Source: Rhodobacter sp.
GTDB lineage: Bacteria > Pseudomonadota > Alphaproteobacteria > Rhodobacterales > Rhodobacteraceae
DNA length: 64,000 nucleotides
NCBI GenBank assembly: GCA_027487575.1
Contig: JAIYDJ010000114.1
Coordinates: forward strand, 1-64,000
Reading direction: 5' to 3'
Made by a program: the position numbers and the translations under genes. A model generated the notes under the pieces. It was not told where the DNA came from, made no database searches, and saw nothing but the letters and a program-made list of their open reading frames with translations. Shown in pieces: positions 25,018-33,358 of this stretch (its first letter is position 1; the number at the start of each line of letters is the position of its first letter).

Positions 25018-25896
25018 ATGACCACCGGCGGCGCACGCGCCATCATCGTTCCCGGCCTCAGCGCCCCCTTTCTGGGAGGGCTGCGGCATACTCTGGAAAC
25101 TATCGACGCGAACATCGCGAAGCTGCCCGGCCTGATCCACGACGTGCATGTGCCCGCAACCGGCATCGACGGGCGGGCGGCACTCGGGCGCAACGACGTC
25201 TGGTACGACAGGCGCGGCGGCGCGCCGATAACCTATTCCGATGCCAACGTCGTGTGGACGGCCTCGGGCGGGGCGGGCTGGGGCAACCGCCCGACACTGA
25301 CGTTCAGCGGCAAGGCGGGGATGCTGCGGATGTTCCCCCGATCTTTCCCGAAAAGTTTCACCGTGCTGATGGCCGCAAGCAACACGTCTGCCCTGGTGAC
25401 CGACACGATCAGCACACTGGTGGCCACCAACGGTCGCTTCGCGTCGCCGACCGGCGTGGACATGTACCTTCGCTGGGAAAAACCCAACGCAGGCGACACG
25501 ACGAACATGGGCATGTATTTCTCGCCGCAATCTGCGACTGGCGGGATTTTGGGGCCTGTAACAGGGCACAACACCGGCGCTTCTGCCTTTCCGCGCCTGT
25601 GGATGTTGACCTATAAGGCGGGTGTCCCCCGCACGTCGAAGATATACACGCACACCGGATCGATGGCACCGCTGGGCGGTGGCACGAAAACCGATCACAC
25701 GGCCGACGGCCTGGCTGTGGCGGGGGGCTTCTGGAGCTTCATGGGGGCGAATTTCCCGGTGGACGCTGCGGGCATGCCGGGCACGTTCGGCCGGGCGCTG
25801 ATTTTCGGTGACGACCTGACGTCCGGCGACAGCGTCATGTCCGCTGCCTTCAGTTCTGCCCGCGCGCTGCTGATGCAGTATTTCGGCCAATCTTAA
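25018..25896 (+). CDS. Phage fibre-associated protein, unknown function
   Basis: A 292-residue protein, beta-rich with many Gly, Thr and Ser residues (VVWTASGGAGWGNRPTLTFS, FTVLMAASNTSALVTD, MPGTFGRALIFGDDL). The end, with the stretch FGRALIFGDDLTSGDS, resembles the strand pattern of concanavalin/LamG-like domains, but I cannot confirm this. A GGAGAG Shine-Dalgarno 6 bases upstream supports the ATG at 25018. It lies 13 bases after the fibre gene and is probably a receptor-binding accessory or second fibre. Confidence 0.55.
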   Translation: MTTGGARAIIVPGLSAPFLGGLRHTLETIDANIAKLPGLIHDVHVPATGIDGRAALGRNDVWYDRRGGAPITYSDANVVWTASGGAGWGNRPTLTFSGKAGMLRMFPRSFPKSFTVLMAASNTSALVTDTISTLVATNGRFASPTGVDMYLRWEKPNAGDTTNMGMYFSPQSATGGILGPVTGHNTGASAFPRLWMLTYKAGVPRTSKIYTHTGSMAPLGGGTKTDHTADGLAVAGGFWSFMGANFPVDAAGMPGTFGRALIFGDDLTSGDSVMSAAFSSARALLMQYFGQS

Positions 25897-26040
25897 GCGC
25901 CTGACAACGCAAACGGAGGCCGCAGGGAAGCGCGTCAACGCCCCCTGCGACTCGGGGACAGATCAAAAGAACCCCGCCGACCAGCACATCCTTATGGCCG
26001 CCCCGCCCGTTGCCGGGCAGCCCGATAAGGACCGATTCCA

Positions 26041-26877
26041 GTGAACAATCCGTTAAAGCCCGTTGCCCCGACCCGCCCGATCGCCCCTTGGCTCGGCGGC
26101 AAGCGCAACCTCGCAAAACGCATCTGCGCCCTTATCGACGCCGACACCGGTCATCGGACCTATGCCGAGCCGTTCGTCGGGATGGGCGGGATCTTCCTGC
26201 GCCGCACCCGCCGCGCCCATGCCGAGTTCATCAACGACCGGGGGCGCGAGGTCTACAATCTCTTCCGCGTGCTCCAGGAGCATTACGTGGCCTTCCTCGA
26301 CCTTCTGCGGTTTCAGCTTACCACGCAGGCCAACTTCTACCGGCTCGTCGAGGTCGACCCCGAAACCCTGACCGACATGCAGCGCGCCGCGCGGTTCCTG
26401 TACCTTCAGCGCTGCGCCTTCGGGGGCAAGGTTTCGGGGCGCAACTTTGGCCTGTCAGTCGACCGGCCGGGCCGGTTCAACCTGACCACACTCGAGCCCG
26501 ACCTCGAGGCGCTGCACGCCCGCCTCTCGGCCGTCACGGTGACCTGTCTGGACTTCGCCGACTTCATCCGTCGCATCGACCGCCCCGAGGTGCTGTTCTA
26601 CCTCGACCCGCCCTATTGGGGCTGCGAGAACGACTATGGCCAGGAGCTGTTCAGCAGGGCGCGGTTCGTCGAGATGGCCGAGAGCCTGGCTGCGTTGAAG
26701 GGGCGCTTCATCCTGTCGTTAAACGACGTTGAAGGGGTCCGCGAAACCTTCGCCGGGTTCCGGTTTCAGGAGGTGCGGACGACCTACACGATCGGAGCCA
26801 AGGGGGCGCAGCCGGACCGAGCGGAGGTGCTGATATCGAACTATCCGCTTGTTACTTGCCTCGGAACGGTAGTCTAA
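26041..26877 (+). CDS. Dam-type DNA adenine methylase (D12 class)
   Basis: A 278-residue N6-adenine methyltransferase. Motif I region APWLGGKRNLAKRI, motif YAEPFVGMGGIFL, and the catalytic DPPY (FYLDPPYWGCEN), in the order of the alpha/D12 class. Phage Dam-type enzymes protect phage DNA from host restriction or mark packaging sites; its target is not known. The start is a GTG at 26041. It is the last gene with host-like GC before the AT-richer cargo. A 144-bp gap separates it from the fibre block. The position near the right end parallels the modification genes of Mu. Confidence 0.92.
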   Translation: MNNPLKPVAPTRPIAPWLGGKRNLAKRICALIDADTGHRTYAEPFVGMGGIFLRRTRRAHAEFINDRGREVYNLFRVLQEHYVAFLDLLRFQLTTQANFYRLVEVDPETLTDMQRAARFLYLQRCAFGGKVSGRNFGLSVDRPGRFNLTTLEPDLEALHARLSAVTVTCLDFADFIRRIDRPEVLFYLDPPYWGCENDYGQELFSRARFVEMAESLAALKGRFILSLNDVEGVRETFAGFRFQEVRTTYTIGAKGAQPDRAEVLISNYPLVTCLGTVV

Positions 26878-26942
26878 GTAGTTCATCTTCTTCTGCTGCG
26901 GCTTTTGTGTTCCAGTGTTTGTTCCGACGCGATTAGGAGACA

Positions 26943-27680
26943 ATGATGCCGATTTTGAAGGACCCGAGAAGCGGAAAAAGCATTGGGGTCTTTGGTGAGA
27001 TCGAAGCCGAATGGCTACGAGAAGTAACATCTCTGCGAGGCACTGAGTGTCAGCACCCCGACAAAGAACTGCGGGTCCGGAAGGTGAAGGGTGAGCGAGT
27101 AATGGTGATGCATCAGTGCACTACCTGCGGTGAAGGGACAGGTGGGGCTGTTTCTCAAAACGAGGTTTCATTGTCTTCCCCTCTATGGGACGAATCCTTA
27201 GCTTCACGTTACATGGATCAAAGGGAGCGGCAGCGTTCGGAGATCGATCAGAAGTGCTGCGACTTGGCAATGAGGCAGGATGCGGAAACCGAAGCCGCTT
27301 TGGCCAAGGCGGACTTTGTCTATCAGGAGTATTTGCGATCCGCCGTCTGGCAGAAAAAAAGAGCACTCGTGTTTCGCCGTGCGGGAGGCGTTTGCGAGGG
27401 CTGCCTGACCGCTCCCGCCGCAATCGTTCATCACAAGACCTATCGGAAGATTGGTGATGAGCTGGCTTTCGATCTTGTAGCGCTTTGCAACCCTTGCCAT
27501 GACAAGGCACATCCGGAGCATCGAGAGTCCTTTTACGATCATGACTACAGTCCCTGTACTGACTGCCGTCATGCCGTATCGGACAGTCAGTGCGGGCGGT
27601 TACAGCAACCTAGATACCTCGCACTTTCTGCTGACGGAGAGTGTGGACCTCGGTGGAACGGGTTCGAAGGCCTGAAGTAG
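26943..27680 (+). CDS. HNH endonuclease-like protein, prophage cargo
   Basis: A 245-residue protein. The HNH block lies at about residues 150-190: a zinc-ribbon cysteine pair (CEGC), the HNH histidines (AAIVHHKTYRKIG), then LVALCNPCHDKAH with the second CxxC. Two further cysteine pairs are present: QCTTCGEGTG (about residue 60) and CTDCRHAVSDSQCG near the end. AGGAG precedes the ATG by 3-4 bases. The base composition is clearly AT-richer than the host. Neighbours are two DNA methyltransferases, so a role in restriction or phage exclusion is possible but unproven. Confidence 0.7.
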   Translation: MMPILKDPRSGKSIGVFGEIEAEWLREVTSLRGTECQHPDKELRVRKVKGERVMVMHQCTTCGEGTGGAVSQNEVSLSSPLWDESLASRYMDQRERQRSEIDQKCCDLAMRQDAETEAALAKADFVYQEYLRSAVWQKKRALVFRRAGGVCEGCLTAPAAIVHHKTYRKIGDELAFDLVALCNPCHDKAHPEHRESFYDHDYSPCTDCRHAVSDSQCGRLQQPRYLALSADGECGPRWNGFEGLK

Positions 27681-27816
27681 CTTGTCGACCATCCAAGACA
27701 CTGTGGCATGCACGACTCACCATCACCGGACTTTGCATATGGACTGTGAAAGGATTTGGCTTGTCTACGAAATAAAGTGATCGTCATCGATAACCCTGGG
27801 GGACACGGGGGACGGT

Positions 27817-29559
27817 ATGACAGGCAAGCTATATTTTGGGGACAACCTTGAGGTTCTCCGGGAAAAGATTTCTTCGAATTCGATAGACCTCGTTTACCTG
27901 GACCCGCCGTTCAACAGCGATGCTAGGTACAATGTCTTGTTCTCCTCGCCAGACGAGAAGCGCCTGTCCGCACAAGCCGAAGCATTCAGGGACACTTGGT
28001 TTTGGGATCACCAAGCCGAGGAGGCTTTCACCGAGATCGCCAAAATCGGGGGGCAGCTCGCAGCATTTGTGGGTGCACTTCAGAAGGCGCTGGGCCGGAG
28101 TGATCTGATGGCCTATCTGGTAATGATGGCCGTGAGGCTGCACGAACTCAGACGAGTTCTCAAACCGACCGGCTCGCTCTATTTGCACTGTGATCCGACG
28201 GCAAGTCACTACCTCAAGATCATGCTTGATGGCATCTTCGGACCCGAAAACTTCCGAAATGAAATCATTTGGAAGCGAACCGGAACACATAGCGACAGTC
28301 GGACGTGGAGTAGAGTTTCAGACTCGATCCTTTTCTACACCGCTGGCAAGCAGTTTACATGGAATACGCCTCGAGAGGCGCACGGCAAAGAATACCTTGC
28401 TGAAAAGTATCGCCATGATGATGGCGATGGTCGGCTGTACAGCCTCGACAATATGACCAGCCCGAGCCCAAGATCAAACATGATGTACGTTTGGCAGGGC
28501 TTTCCTTGCCCCGAGAAGGGATGGCGCTTTTCCAAAGAGACGATGGCAAGGTTGGACTCTGAAGGTCGCATCTGGTATCCGAAGGACAAAGACGGCTCGC
28601 TTGACGTTCGCAAGCGCCCCCGACTGAAACGCTACCTTTCTGAGATGAACGGTGGCGTTGTGATGGGGAATGTCTGGACCGACATTGCTCCCCTCAACTC
28701 GCGGGCGAAGGAACGCCTTGGATATCCCACCCAGAAGCCCAAATCGCTGTTAGCGCGCATCATCGAAGCATCGACTAGGCCAGATGAAGTTGTACTTGAC
28801 CCCTTTTGCGGCTGCGGGACCACTATTCATGCTGCTGCCTCAGCGGGCAGGGAATGGGTGGGGATTGATGTCGCTTATCACGCCGTGGAAATCGTATCCG
28901 ACAGGCTGATCAAGAATCTCGGTCTCGAGGAGGGACGGGATTTTGTAGTCGATGGGCGGCCAAATGATCTGAGGACGGCGATGCGTTTGGCTGAACGCGA
29001 CAAATACCAGTTTCAGTGGTGGGCCAACTATCTGGTCGGTGTTCAGGGCCTTCGTGAGATCAAAAAGGGCAGGGATCAAGGCATCGATGGGGAAATCTAC
29101 TTTCCCGGCGGCCCGGGCAAAGGTTTTGGGCGTCTGCTCACCTCCGTAAAGGGCGGCAAGTCCGTGGGCGTTGCTGACCTTCGGGATTTTCGAGGGGTTC
29201 TAGAACGAGAAGGGGCCGATGGTGGCATCTTCATCTGCCTGCGCAGACCAACCCGGGATATGCGTCAGAACGCTGCCAGTGCTGGTTTCTTCAGTGTTGG
29301 TCGGTTGAACTATCCGCGCCTTCAGATCGTATCGATCGAGGAATGGTATGAAGATGGCATCCGTCCTGAAGTGCCAAGCACCGCTCATCTCGCCCGGCGT
29401 CCTGCCGTCAGCATCCCTTCGTCGTCGTCGAGAACGAAGGCTGACCCGCGTCAGATAGAGATGAAGCTGGCGTTAAAGGGCGGCTTAAAGCCAGGCGAAG
29501 GCGTCCACTTCAACCCTCGCACCGCTTTCGACCTTACATCTGACGAACAGACTGCTTAG
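27817..29559 (+). CDS. DNA methyltransferase fused to an Mrr-like nuclease domain
   Basis: A 580-residue bifunctional protein. The first ~390 residues are a beta-class N6-adenine/N4-cytosine methyltransferase: motif IV LDPPFNS near residue 30 comes before motif I DPFCGCGTT near residue 330, then GREWVGIDV. The next ~120 residues carry a restriction-endonuclease-fold signature like Mrr: FQWWANYLVGVQ, KKGRDQGIDGEIYF (acidic residue) and SVKGGKS (lysine). The C-terminal ~70 residues are basic and Ser-rich. It is AT-richer than the host and ends 94 bases from the right phage end. It may be a self-contained restriction-modification enzyme; the recognition site is unknown. Confidence 0.8.
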   Translation: MTGKLYFGDNLEVLREKISSNSIDLVYLDPPFNSDARYNVLFSSPDEKRLSAQAEAFRDTWFWDHQAEEAFTEIAKIGGQLAAFVGALQKALGRSDLMAYLVMMAVRLHELRRVLKPTGSLYLHCDPTASHYLKIMLDGIFGPENFRNEIIWKRTGTHSDSRTWSRVSDSILFYTAGKQFTWNTPREAHGKEYLAEKYRHDDGDGRLYSLDNMTSPSPRSNMMYVWQGFPCPEKGWRFSKETMARLDSEGRIWYPKDKDGSLDVRKRPRLKRYLSEMNGGVVMGNVWTDIAPLNSRAKERLGYPTQKPKSLLARIIEASTRPDEVVLDPFCGCGTTIHAAASAGREWVGIDVAYHAVEIVSDRLIKNLGLEEGRDFVVDGRPNDLRTAMRLAERDKYQFQWWANYLVGVQGLREIKKGRDQGIDGEIYFPGGPGKGFGRLLTSVKGGKSVGVADLRDFRGVLEREGADGGIFICLRRPTRDMRQNAASAGFFSVGRLNYPRLQIVSIEEWYEDGIRPEVPSTAHLARRPAVSIPSSSSRTKADPRQIEMKLALKGGLKPGEGVHFNPRTAFDLTSDEQTA

Positions 29560-29627
29560 GGCTCGAGCGATCAGACGGGGCGAGGGCTACCCGGGCTTTC
29601 GCGCTGCTGCCAACTCTGGTGACAATC

Positions 29628-29658
29628 ACTGCAGACTCTGCTGTCACGCCACAGCCAC
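29628..29658 (-). repeat. Right end of prophage: terminal inverted repeat plus target duplication
   Basis: ACTGCAGAC (29628-29636) is the exact inverse of 9378-9386. The element ends with ACA (29651-29653), and the host copy of the target duplication GCCAC follows (29654-29658). The remaining 164 bases to the ybjN-like gene are host sequence. Confidence 0.85.
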
Positions 29659-29821
29659 AGCGGGTTGTCCACAGAAACTTCACACAGAAAACGCTGGACA
29701 GGCTGGCGCGCGCGATTCACTATATCTAGTAAGGGCGGTATAAGGGTTGTGTCGCTTCTTGCCAGACACCCAGCCAATAGTGGGTCAGGCCCCACGAGTG
29801 GCATCATAGTGAGGCCGGGCC

Positions 29822-30325
29822 ATGTCGCTTTCCGAAGACTTTCTGTCATCCGACGACCTGCATCCGATCGACATCGTCGAGACGCTGGCCGAACACCATT
29901 CCTGGGAGTTCGACCGGGTCACCGATGACCAGATCGCCATGGCGGTCGAAGGGCAGTGGCGTACCTATTCGCTGACGCTGGCGTGGTCGGCGCAGGACGA
30001 AACCCTGCGCCTGATCTGCACCTTCGAACTGGAGCCGCCCGCCGAAAAGATGGGACAGCTTTACGACGTGATGAACCGCTGCAACGACATGGTCTGGACC
30101 GGGGCCTTCACCTATTGGGGCGAACAGAAGCTGATGGTCTGGCGCTATGGCCTGCTGCTGGCGGGCGGGCAGATCGCGGGGCCAGAGCAGATCGACCGGC
30201 TGATCGCAGCGGCGGTGATGGCGTCGGAACGGTTCTATCCGGCGTTTCAGCTGGTGGCCTGGGCTGATCATTCCCCCGCCGACGCGATGAAGGTTGCCAT
30301 TGCCGAGGCCTACGGGCGCGCCTAA
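29822..30325 (+). CDS. YbjN domain-containing protein
   Basis: A 167-residue cytosolic protein of the YbjN family (type III secretion chaperone-like fold). Visible: FLSSDDLHPIDIVETLAEHH, EFDRVTDDQIAMAVEGQWRT, LICTFELEPPAEKMGQLYDV, MVWRYGLLLAGGQI. Family members affect stress responses and motility, but no molecular activity is established. It forms an apparent operon with proC, csaA-like and dehydrogenase genes. It is the first host gene right of the prophage; its promoter region was split from xth by the insertion. Confidence 0.9.
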   Translation: MSLSEDFLSSDDLHPIDIVETLAEHHSWEFDRVTDDQIAMAVEGQWRTYSLTLAWSAQDETLRLICTFELEPPAEKMGQLYDVMNRCNDMVWTGAFTYWGEQKLMVWRYGLLLAGGQIAGPEQIDRLIAAAVMASERFYPAFQLVAWADHSPADAMKVAIAEAYGRA

Positions 30326-30367
30326 CCTGCGACGGGGCCCCGCACGGGGCCGGGTGTGGAGGCGCAG

Positions 30368-31177
30368 ATGCTGGAACATGTCGCCCGCGAGGGTTTGGTG
30401 CTGCTTGGATGCGGCAAGATGGGCTCTGCATTGCTGGCCGGGTGGCTTGCGGCGCACATCCCGCCCGGTTCGATCTGGGTGATCGAACCCGAACCGTCCG
30501 ACTGGCTGCGCGGTCTGGGGGTGCTGCTGAACCAGGGTGTGCCGCCCGCGCCGGCCGTGGCCGTGCTGGCGGTCAAGCCGCAGATGATGGGGGCTGCGCT
30601 GCCGGCCCTGCAGGCATTGGGCAACGGACGGACGGTGATGGTGTCGATCGCCGCCGGAACCACCATTGCCACGCTTGAGGCGGCCTTCGGTTCCTTGACC
30701 CCCATCGTGCGGACGATGCCCAACACGCCCGCGATGGTCGGGCGCGGTATCACCGGGATATGCGGCAATGCCCATGCCGGGGCCGGGGGCCTGGCGCTGG
30801 CGCGGGCCCTGATGTCGGCGGTGGGGCAGGTGGTCGATCTGGAGGGCGAGCACCAGATCGACGCCGTGACCGCCGTGTCGGGGTCCGGTCCGGCCTATGT
30901 GTTTTACATGATCGAAGCGATGGCCGCGGCGGGTGTGGCGCAGGGGTTGCCTGAACAGGTGGCGATGCAGCTTGCCCGCGCCACGGTCTGCGGGGCAGGG
31001 GAGCTTGCCGCGCAGTCGGATGAAACCGCGGCGCAGTTGCGGATCAACGTCACCTCGCCGGGCGGGACAACCGCGGCGGCGCTGGCCGTGCTGATGGACC
31101 CTGACACCGGACTTCAACAACTGATGACACGGGCGGTCGCCGCCGCCGCCGACCGCGGGCGGGAGCTTGGCCGGTGA
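30368..31177 (+). CDS. proC: Pyrroline-5-carboxylate reductase
   Basis: A 269-residue enzyme that reduces pyrroline-5-carboxylate to proline with NAD(P)H. The Rossmann motif LVLLGCGKMGSALLAGWL is at the N-terminus, RTMPNTPAMVGRG in the middle, and the family signature AVSGSGPAYVFYMIEAM with LRINVTSPGGTTAAAL in the dimerisation domain. The ATG at 30368 is chosen over a GTG at 30356, whose bases form the GGAGG for the ATG. It overlaps the next gene by 4 bases (GTGA). Confidence 0.96.
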   Translation: MLEHVAREGLVLLGCGKMGSALLAGWLAAHIPPGSIWVIEPEPSDWLRGLGVLLNQGVPPAPAVAVLAVKPQMMGAALPALQALGNGRTVMVSIAAGTTIATLEAAFGSLTPIVRTMPNTPAMVGRGITGICGNAHAGAGGLALARALMSAVGQVVDLEGEHQIDAVTAVSGSGPAYVFYMIEAMAAAGVAQGLPEQVAMQLARATVCGAGELAAQSDETAAQLRINVTSPGGTTAAALAVLMDPDTGLQQLMTRAVAAAADRGRELGR

Positions 31178-31506
31178 TCAGCTATTCCGATTTCGAACAG
31201 GTCGACATCCGTGTGGGCACGATCACCCGCGCCGAACCCTTTCCCGAAGCGCGCAAGCCTGCCATCAAGCTGTGGGTCGATTTCGGCGGCGAGATCGGCG
31301 AGAAACGGTCGTCTGCCCAGATCACCCGGCACTATGCCCCCGAGATGCTGATCGGTCGGCAGGTTCTGGCGGTGGTCAACTTCCCGCCCCGGCAGATCGG
31401 CAAGGTGATGTCCGAAGTGCTGGTGCTGGGGGTGCCCGATGAAGCGGGCGAGGTCGTTCTGATCGGTCCCGGCCACATGGTCCCCAACGGAGGAAAACTG
31501 TTTTGA
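31174..31506 (+). CDS. CsaA-like tRNA-binding OB-fold protein
   Basis: A 110-residue protein with the tRNA_bind (EMAP/CsaA) OB fold: DFEQVDIRVGTITRAEPFPE, ARKPAIKLWVDFGGEIGEKR, SSAQITRHYAPE, VNFPPRQIGKVMSEVLVLGV and the end LIGPGHMVPNGG. CsaA is reported to bind tRNA and act in protein export in Bacillus; the role in alphaproteobacteria is unclear. It starts with GTG overlapping the proC stop, and its stop overlaps the TTG of the dehydrogenase gene. Confidence 0.92.
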   Translation: MISYSDFEQVDIRVGTITRAEPFPEARKPAIKLWVDFGGEIGEKRSSAQITRHYAPEMLIGRQVLAVVNFPPRQIGKVMSEVLVLGVPDEAGEVVLIGPGHMVPNGGKLF

Positions 31507-32456
31507 CCAGATTGCTGATCACCCGCCGCCTGCCCGACCGGGTGATGGAGGCGGCCCGCGCAAGGTTCGACGTGACCGAGCGCAACGAGGAATCCGTCGT
31601 GCTGTCGGCCGACGAACTGCGCGCCGCGCTGCGCGACTTCGACGCCGTGCTGCCCACGCTGGGCGATCGGTTTCAGGCGGATGTCTTCGCCGATGTTCCC
31701 GCACCCCGTACGAAGATCCTTGCCAACTTCGGGGTGGGTTACAATCACATCGACGTGGCTGCCGCACGGGCGGCCGGGATCGCGGTGACCAACACGCCGG
31801 GTGCCGTCACCGATGCCACAGCCGATATCGCGATGACGCTGATGCTGATGACCGCGCGGCGGGCGGGCGAGGGCGAACGCATCCTGCGGGCGGGGCGCTG
31901 GATCGGCTGGGGGCCGACGCAGATGCTGGGCATGCATCTGACCGGCAAGACCGTGGGGATCATCGGCATGGGCCGGATCGGCAAGGCGATTGCCCGCCGC
32001 TGCCATTTCGGGTTTGGCATGACGGTGCTGTTCCACAACCGCTCGACCGTCCATGATCTTGATCTTCCCGCGACCCAGGTCCCGATGGATCGGGCGATGG
32101 CTGCGGATGTGATCGTCGTGGCCGTGCCGGGTGGGACTGCCACACACCACCTGATCAATGCCGCAGCCCTGTCCCACATGCAGCCGCATGCCCTGTTCAT
32201 CAACATCGCGCGCGGCGATGTGGTGGACGAGGCGGCGCTGGTGGCCGCGTTGCAGGCCGGGCAGATCGCCGGAGCCGGGCTTGACGTCTACGAATTCGAA
32301 CCGGTCGTGCCGCCCGCGCTTATCGCGATGGAGAACGTGACCCTGCTGCCGCATCTCGGAACGGCGGCGCTGGAAGTGCGCGAGGCGATGGGCCTGATGG
32401 CGGTCGACAATCTGATTGCGCATCTGGACGGTCGCCCGCTGCCCAATCAGGTCTGA
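31503..32456 (+). CDS. D-2-hydroxyacid dehydrogenase (glyoxylate/hydroxypyruvate reductase type)
   Basis: A 317-residue NAD(P)-dependent oxidoreductase. The catalytic halves enclose a Rossmann motif (VGIIGMGRIGKAIARRC). Substrate and catalytic residues are in KILANFGVGYNHID, FINIARGDVVDEAALV and the histidine block LLPHLGTAA. The TTG start (31503) is supported by GGAGG at 31489-31493. Family members reduce glyoxylate, hydroxypyruvate or related 2-ketoacids; the exact substrate cannot be fixed. Last gene of the proC cluster. Confidence 0.9.
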   Translation: MTRLLITRRLPDRVMEAARARFDVTERNEESVVLSADELRAALRDFDAVLPTLGDRFQADVFADVPAPRTKILANFGVGYNHIDVAAARAAGIAVTNTPGAVTDATADIAMTLMLMTARRAGEGERILRAGRWIGWGPTQMLGMHLTGKTVGIIGMGRIGKAIARRCHFGFGMTVLFHNRSTVHDLDLPATQVPMDRAMAADVIVVAVPGGTATHHLINAAALSHMQPHALFINIARGDVVDEAALVAALQAGQIAGAGLDVYEFEPVVPPALIAMENVTLLPHLGTAALEVREAMGLMAVDNLIAHLDGRPLPNQV

Positions 32457-32618
32457 CGACATGCCGTCGATCCTGATGCGGCGATCACAGCCGCAGGTAA
32501 CGGTCAAAACGGCGCCGTGCGGCACAGTAGTCTGGCAGGCAACCGTCCGGGCAGCGTCCCGGCGCCGTCCGAGGGGGCTCGATGCCCCCGAGGACGGCCC
32601 CCTGTCCTGGACAAGCCC

Positions 32619-33275
32619 ATGATCATCTCGCGCGGGCGGCGGTTCATCTTCGTCCATATCCCCAAGACCGGGGGAACCGCGCTCAGTCTCGCGCTCGAGG
32701 CGCGGGCGATGAAGGATGATCTTCTGATCGGCGACACCCCCAAGGCACGGGCCCGGCGCGGGCGGCTGAAGGGGGTCGCGTCCGCGGGGCGGTTGTGGAA
32801 ACATTCGACGCTGGCCGACATTGACGGGCTGGTCACGCCAGAGGAGGTGCAGCGGTTTTTCACGGTTGCCCTCGTGCGCAACCCCTGGGACCGGCTGGTC
32901 AGCTATTACCACTGGCTGCGCGTGCAAACCTTTGCTCATCCTGCGGTGGGGTTGGCGAAAGTGCAGGCATTCAGCGGCTTTCTGAACCATCCGCAAACCC
33001 GCGCCGCCCTGTCGCTGTGGCCCGCTGCCGCCTACATGCGCGATGCGTCGGGGGTCGAGCGGGCAAGCCTTTATGCCCGCGTCGAACAGATCGACCACGA
33101 TCTGGCCCCGTTCGAGGCGCATCTGGGGTTTCGCGTCACACCACTGCCCCGCGCCAACGAATCCGACCGGCTGCGGGACTGGCGGGGGTACTACACTGAT
33201 GGCGACGCCGCCCTGATCGCCGATCTGTGCGCGCCCGACATCGCCCGGTTTGGCTATCGGTTCGACGGAGTTTAA
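32619..33275 (+). CDS. Sulfotransferase family protein
   Basis: A 218-residue protein with the two PAPS-binding blocks of the sulfotransferase family: 5'-phosphosulfate loop FIFVHIPKTGGTALSLAL near the N-terminus and 3'-phosphate site FTVALVRNPWDRLVSYYHW at about residue 90. It probably transfers sulfate from PAPS to a surface glycan or small molecule. The ATG at 32619 is taken because it directly precedes the first conserved strand (MIISRGRRFIFV); the open upstream sequence is proline/arginine-rich and probably untranslated. No glycan-synthesis genes are adjacent, so the acceptor is unknown. Confidence 0.87.
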   Translation: MIISRGRRFIFVHIPKTGGTALSLALEARAMKDDLLIGDTPKARARRGRLKGVASAGRLWKHSTLADIDGLVTPEEVQRFFTVALVRNPWDRLVSYYHWLRVQTFAHPAVGLAKVQAFSGFLNHPQTRAALSLWPAAAYMRDASGVERASLYARVEQIDHDLAPFEAHLGFRVTPLPRANESDRLRDWRGYYTDGDAALIADLCAPDIARFGYRFDGV

Positions 33276-33358
33276 CGAAACGCCGTCCTGTTGCCCGGTT
33301 TTCGCCGCAGCCTGTCCCCGACCGCGGCAGCACTCTGCGGTGTCAGGGGATCGCACAG

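Larger units (their letters stand above)
9361..29653. mobile_element. Mu-like siphophage-type prophage remnant, 20.3 kb
   Basis: The ends are set by TGT at 9361 and ACA at 29651-29653, a 26-base imperfect terminal inverted repeat (19 matches) and the 5-bp duplication GCCAC on both sides. TG/CA termini and 5-bp target duplications are hallmarks of Mu-type transposition. Contents in order: secreted protein, repressor, Ner-like gene, truncated early gene, orphan ART domain, gpG-like and gpI-like genes, tail module, Dam-type methylase, HNH nuclease, methyltransferase-nuclease fusion. No transposase A/B, terminase, portal, major capsid, holin or endolysin is visible. It is about half the length of a typical Mu-like phage and is inferred to be defective. 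Confidence 0.88.

Noticed and set aside
9361..29653. Gene transfer agent cluster
   Set aside because: Tail gene families partly resemble GTA genes, but the repressor, Ner-like gene, gpG/gpI-like genes and Mu-type ends fit a Mu-like prophage, and GTA capsid/portal genes are absent.
29665..29673. DnaA-box-like TTGTCCACA next to the right phage end
   Set aside because: Only one copy is present; there is no cluster, no AT-rich unwinding element and no origin-linked gene.
30336..30351. Perfect GGCCCC-GCAC-GGGGCC hairpin between the ybjN-like gene and proC
   Set aside because: No T-tract follows and the genes appear co-transcribed, so it is not called a terminator.
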